DNA of 30,990 nt from a virus: positions 1-30,990 of IMG/VR virus record IMGVR_UViG_3300043449_000494; one strand, 5' to 3'. The notes below the pieces were generated by a model, which saw only the letters and a program-made list of their open reading frames with translations, searched no databases and was not told where the DNA came from. Positions 28,592 through 30,990 of the stretch are shown here, piece by piece (position 1 is the first letter of the stretch; every line of letters begins with the position of its first letter). A program made the position numbers and the translations under genes.

Positions 28592-30720
28592 TGGCTGCAA
28601 GTGATGTAGAAGGCGCAGGCAAAGTATCTGACAACCCAGACGGCGACCGTCTGGCGACGATGCGTCACCGCTTTACGGTGGCAAGCACAGCCTATTCTGA
28701 CTCCCGCGAAGATGAGCTGGACGACTTGCGTTTTATGGCAGGCTCTCCAGATAATGCTTGGCAATGGCCCGCTGACGTGTTGGCGACCAGAGGCGCGGTG
28801 CAGGGTCAGACGATCAACGCGCGTCCCTGCCTGACGATTAACAAGCTGCCACAGCATGTCAGGTTAGTAACCAATGAACAGCGACAAAACAGACCCTCCG
28901 GCAAGGTCATCCCAGCGGACGATAAAGCCGACATTGCGGTCGCAGAAGTCTTTCAAGGTATCGTTAGACACATCGAATACTTATCCGACGCGGACGTTGC
29001 ATATGATACCGCGTGCGACAATCAAGTTACCTACGGAGAAGGTTATATCCGAATCCTTACGGAATATTGCCGCGAAGATTCGTTTGACCAAGACCTAAAG
29101 ATCGGTCGCGTCCGTAACAGCTTTAGCGTTTATATGGATCCTATGATCCACGACCCATGCGGATCAGACGCAGAATGGTGCTTCATAACCGAAGACATCC
29201 CGAAAGAAGAATATGAGCGGCTTTATCCAGACGCGCTGCCGATCTCTGTAATGATGTCGCAAGGCGTTGGCGATCAGTCTCTTAGCATGTGGATGAGCCA
29301 GGAAACCGTCCGTATTGCTGAGTATTTTTACATTGAGCATCAAAAGAAAAAGCTCAACCTCTACCCCGATAATATAACCGCTTTTGAGGGTTCGCCACAG
29401 GACAAGCAGCTCAAGGCTATGTTCGGCAAACCGCTGAAGTCGCGCACAAGCGAGCATCGTCAGGTCAAGTGGCTGAAGACGAACGGCTTTGAAGTGCTCG
29501 AAGAACGCGATTGGGCGGGTAAATGGATCCCTGTCATCCGCGTGGTCGGTAACGAGTTTGAAGTAGACGGACAGCTCTATATCAGCGGTCTAGTGCGTAA
29601 CGCGAAAGACGCGCAGCGCATGTATAATTATTGGGTCAGCCAGGAAGCAGAGATGCTGGCGCTGGCTCCAAAAGCGCCATTTATCGGATATGGAGGTCAG
29701 TTTGAAGGATACGAAACAAACTGGAAAACCGCCAATACGAACAACTGGCCTTACCTCGAAGTCAACCCAGACGTCACCGACGGCAATGGATCTCCTTTGC
29801 CATTACCTGAACGCGCGCAGCCGCCTATGGCGCAAACCGGCCTTATACAGGCAAAAGTGGGCGCTGGGGAAGATATCAAAGCCACCACGGGTCAATACGA
29901 CAGTTCAATTGGTGCGACCAGTAACGAGAGGACGGGTCGTGCGATTCTGGCTCGGCAAAACCAAGGCGATACATCCACATATCACTACGTGGACAATCTC
30001 GCGCGAGCGGTTCGATATACGACAAGACAGCTAGTCGATCTGATCCCTAAGATCTACGACACGGAGCGCGTGGCGCGCATTGTCGGGTTAGACGGCGAAG
30101 TGGATATGGTGAAAATCAATCCAAATCAGCCGGAGCCAGTCCGCGTTATCAAGGATCCGATCACAGGTCTGGATATTGAAAAGATCTACAACCCGTCAAT
30201 TGGTATTTACGACGTGGTTGTTACCACTGGCCCAAGCTACGCAACCAAGCGCCAAGAAGCGATGGAAGCGATGCAGATGATCTTGCAGACCAACCCGCAG
30301 CTCTGGGGCGTAGCAGGCGATCTGTTCATTAAAAACATGGATTGGCCTGGGGCGCAGGAGATGGCGGCGCGGTTTGCTAAGACGCTCGATCCGAAAGTTC
30401 TGGATAACACAGATGAGTCGCCAGAAGCGCAGATGATGCGCGCTCAGATGAACGACATGGCGAATCAGATGGAACAGACTGCGGCTCTGGTTCAGCAACT
30501 GCAACAGTCATATGATATGCAAAAACTGGCTATTGACGAGCAAAATACGCAGATCAAGGCGTATGATGCAGAGACAAAACGTCTTCAAGCCATGCAAAGC
30601 GGCCTGTCACCTGAACAGATACAAGACATTGTGATGGGAACGGTTGCGGCGGCAATGGACACGGGTGACATTGTGCCTAGATCGACGCCTATGCAACCTC
30701 AATTACCGGGATTAGAATAA
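28591..30720 (+). CDS. Portal protein, P22-type
   Basis: 709 residues, close to the ~725 of P22 gp1. The N-terminus RHRFTVASTAYSDSREDELD, DLRFMAGSPDNAWQWP, and CLTINKLPQHVRLVTNEQRQ are typical of the family; VYMDPMIHDPCGSDAEWCFI follows. A central wing and the stem segment GAGEDIKATTGQYDSSIGAT then NERTGRAILARQNQGDTSTY are also typical. The C-terminal part is helical and Gln/Met-rich (MANQMEQTAALVQQLQQ), like the barrel of P22 portal. Forms the dodecameric vertex ring through which DNA enters and leaves. ATG overlaps the preceding stop. Confidence 0.93.
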   Translation: MAASDVEGAGKVSDNPDGDRLATMRHRFTVASTAYSDSREDELDDLRFMAGSPDNAWQWPADVLATRGAVQGQTINARPCLTINKLPQHVRLVTNEQRQNRPSGKVIPADDKADIAVAEVFQGIVRHIEYLSDADVAYDTACDNQVTYGEGYIRILTEYCREDSFDQDLKIGRVRNSFSVYMDPMIHDPCGSDAEWCFITEDIPKEEYERLYPDALPISVMMSQGVGDQSLSMWMSQETVRIAEYFYIEHQKKKLNLYPDNITAFEGSPQDKQLKAMFGKPLKSRTSEHRQVKWLKTNGFEVLEERDWAGKWIPVIRVVGNEFEVDGQLYISGLVRNAKDAQRMYNYWVSQEAEMLALAPKAPFIGYGGQFEGYETNWKTANTNNWPYLEVNPDVTDGNGSPLPLPERAQPPMAQTGLIQAKVGAGEDIKATTGQYDSSIGATSNERTGRAILARQNQGDTSTYHYVDNLARAVRYTTRQLVDLIPKIYDTERVARIVGLDGEVDMVKINPNQPEPVRVIKDPITGLDIEKIYNPSIGIYDVVVTTGPSYATKRQEAMEAMQMILQTNPQLWGVAGDLFIKNMDWPGAQEMAARFAKTLDPKVLDNTDESPEAQMMRAQMNDMANQMEQTAALVQQLQQSYDMQKLAIDEQNTQIKAYDAETKRLQAMQSGLSPEQIQDIVMGTVAAAMDTGDIVPRSTPMQPQLPGLE

Positions 30721-30990
30721 TGAGCTGCGCGGATCTAATAGGACACCTGTTTTTAGCCCGCGATGTGACGCATAGCGTGCATTTAAACACGCGATCATAT
30801 GCAAAACATAAGGCTTTAGGCGGCTTTTACGGCAAAGTTATCGACTTAGCGGACGATTTAGCTGAAGCCTACCAAGGCAGACATGGACTGATCGGCCCGA
30901 TTACGTTACACTCGGCCAAGAAAACGAACAATGTCATTGAGTTTCTTGAAGATTCACTCAAAGATGTTGAAGATATGCGCTATAAAGTGT
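30720..30990 (+). CDS. Helical-bundle phage protein, DUF5856-like (partial)
   Basis: Starts with ATG overlapping the portal TAA and runs off the right edge (90 codons seen). MSCADLIGHLFLARDVTHSV, HLNTRSYAKHKALGGFYGKV and IDLADDLAEAYQGRHGLIGP look like a ferritin-like four-helix bundle with His/Glu/Asp residues. From memory it matches a widely spread phage family (DUF5856) often found near portal or scaffold genes. Its function is not established. It cannot be complete in this window. Confidence 0.75.
   Translation, partial: MSCADLIGHLFLARDVTHSVHLNTRSYAKHKALGGFYGKVIDLADDLAEAYQGRHGLIGPITLHSAKKTNNVIEFLEDSLKDVEDMRYKV

Noticed and set aside
1-30990. Prophage integration genes or tRNA genes
   Set aside because: No integrase, excisionase, CI-like repressor or convincing tRNA cloverleaf was seen. 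The scan was by eye, so a tRNA could be missed.

Overview
The window is a stretch of a tailed dsDNA phage genome of the short-tailed (podovirus) type with a P22-like virion. This rests on a P22-type portal, gp4-like and gp10-like tail adaptors next to each other, and three consecutive DNA-ejection proteins. No integrase, CI-like repressor, tRNA, CRISPR array or insertion sequence is visible. Genes are packed tightly with many ATGA or TAATG stop/start overlaps. The host is not proven. Several small genes resemble, from memory, families in phages of Alphaproteobacteria and in freshwater or marine phage metagenomes, but that is a weak hint. The scaffold and major capsid genes are not seen and would be expected beyond the right edge. 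If the genome is circular or circularly permuted, the window misses only the interval between the gene cut at 30990 and the fibre-like gene cut at 1.

Layout. (1) Positions 1-9147, plus strand: end of a fibre/decoration protein, a terminator, gp4-like and gp10-like adaptors, a jelly-roll-like tail-tip protein, a collar-domain fibre and three ejection proteins. (2) 9144-10528, plus: lysis cassette with a membrane/coiled-coil protein, a GH108 endolysin, two very short membrane proteins and an overlapping Rz/Rz1-type spanin pair. (3) 12569-10418, minus: VRR-NUC nuclease, SNF2-type helicase and two small proteins. (4) 12635-20240, plus, behind a good sigma-70-like promoter: a DUF2800 RecB/Cas4-like Fe-S nuclease, a probable ssDNA-binding protein, several small genes (an HTH protein, a Zn-finger-like protein, an exported peptide), a family A DNA polymerase and a primase-SF3 helicase. 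(5) 23878-20941, minus: a run of about eleven small genes ending at a clear terminator. It includes a two-domain beta-clamp homologue and a protein that is only the DNA-binding domain IV of DnaA. (6) 23879-24487: a 609-base non-coding region with iterons, a long inverted repeat around an AT-rich core, palindromes and a near-match DnaA box. It is a candidate replication origin and/or packaging and control region. (7) 24488-30990, plus: terminase small and large subunits, small basic proteins interrupted by an HNH homing-type endonuclease, an ADP-ribosyltransferase-like protein, the portal and the start of a helical-bundle protein.

How the parts fit together: regions 3-5 supply replication and recombination (polymerase, primase-helicase, clamp, SSB-like protein, nucleases, DnaA-like binder), possibly acting at region 6. 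Region 7 packages DNA, regions 1 and 7 build the virion, and region 2 lyses the cell. The most interesting signals are the ADP-ribosyltransferase-like gene inside the packaging/portal cluster, the beta clamp lacking one of its three domains, the stand-alone DnaA domain IV about 2.5 kb from an iteron-bearing region, and a 19-base motif repeated ahead of three genes of the minus-strand operon.
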